A DNA stretch of 64,000 nucleotides from Hippophae tibetana (taxonomy: Eukaryota; Streptophyta; Magnoliopsida; Rosales; Elaeagnaceae). The translations under genes were made by a program, and so were the position numbers. The notes beneath the pieces are model-generated. The model saw only the letters and a program-made list of their open reading frames with translations, made no database searches and was not told the origin of the DNA. Positions 63,773 through 64,000 of this stretch are shown here, piece after piece. The stretch spans positions 18,249,501 through 18,313,500 of the forward strand of contig CM072803.1 of NCBI GenBank assembly GCA_037013495.1, written 5' to 3'. The first letter of the stretch is position 1; every line of letters begins with the position of its first letter.

Positions 63773-64000
63773 TAACAATAAGGTATTTTTTTCGGAGACA
63801 TTTCTTTTGTCCCATTAATTAAATACGAACACGTGTGTTGAGTAGGAAAATACACCTATCAATTGGGTGGGCATAGACAGGCAAAGAGAAGAAAGATACT
63901 GAGTGGCTTATATCCCTATCATAACAGGAGGCAAGTAGTTTATGTAGACCAAGTTCTAAATTAACATCTACACACATTTATGACTCTTTTATGTCTTGTG

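Larger units (their letters stand above)
59188..64000. other. 3' UTR of the bHLH gene, then AT-rich intergenic DNA
   Basis: About 59188-59350 is probably 3' UTR. The rest has no supported gene. A weak member of the MITE-like family lies at about 60662-60855 and a better one at about 63526-63772; an (ATA)n run lies near 59895-59912. The last 180 bp (from 63830, with an acacgtgt G-box-like word) is richer and could belong to a gene beyond the window. Confidence 0.45.

Noticed and set aside
1-64000. CRISPR arrays, bacterial operons, rRNA genes
   Set aside because: No regular spacer-repeat pattern, no rRNA-like sequence, and all genes have plant exon-intron structure.

Overview
This is a nuclear window from a flowering plant, almost certainly a eudicot. 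It is AT-rich, has short GT-AG introns, plant-specific gene families (an IREG3/MAR1-type ferroportin, an ARID-HMG protein, an atypical bHLH of the AIF type, a PPR pseudogene) and many Ty1/Copia elements primed by initiator-Met tRNA. I cannot name the genus. Nothing in it is bacterial, organellar or viral in the free-living sense.

Host genes. (1) 4353-9643, minus strand: a complete 13-exon gene for plastid ferroportin IREG3/MAR1; the exons join in phase to a 599-residue protein. (2) 11747-24814, plus strand, divergent from the first: a six-exon ARID plus HMG-box DNA-binding protein, 367 residues, whose intron 1 and intron 5 each hold a Copia element (antisense in intron 1, sense in intron 5). 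Exon 4 carries four in-frame 57-bp tandem repeats. (3) About 26590-27480, plus: a decayed PPR gene. (4) 38576-38895, plus: two exon-sized remnants of nuclear ATP2 (mitochondrial ATP synthase beta). (5) 58585-59187, plus: an intact 200-residue AIF/bHLH147-150-like regulator with a 5' UTR intron and a TATA box.

Repeats. From 12 to 48 kb the window is a retroelement cluster: Copia fossils at 12134-16582 (minus), 19307-24043, 27725-33033 (with a clear GTATG target duplication), 33196-33790, 34261-38238 (partial, bounded by a 38-bp direct repeat of flanking DNA) and 42059-47965. The last one is a nest: a hAT-like MITE sits in its left LTR and a Gypsy element in the minus orientation sits in its pol region. 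A further Copia tail lies at 53573-54350. All are broken. A dispersed MITE-like family of about 250 bp occurs at least four times clearly (8936, 24260, 53244, 63526) and two or more times weakly, including inside introns of both large genes.

The rest (1-3.5 kb, 9.8-11.6 kb, 25.2-26.5 kb, 38.9-42 kb, 48-53.2 kb, 54.4-58.3 kb, 59.2-64 kb) is very AT-rich intergenic DNA with no gene I can support. I see no new multi-gene system. The most notable items are the retroelement-loaded but still open ARID-HMG gene, the 38-bp duplication around a partial Copia copy, a cluster of heat-shock-element-like motifs in the Gypsy LTR, and the MITE family.
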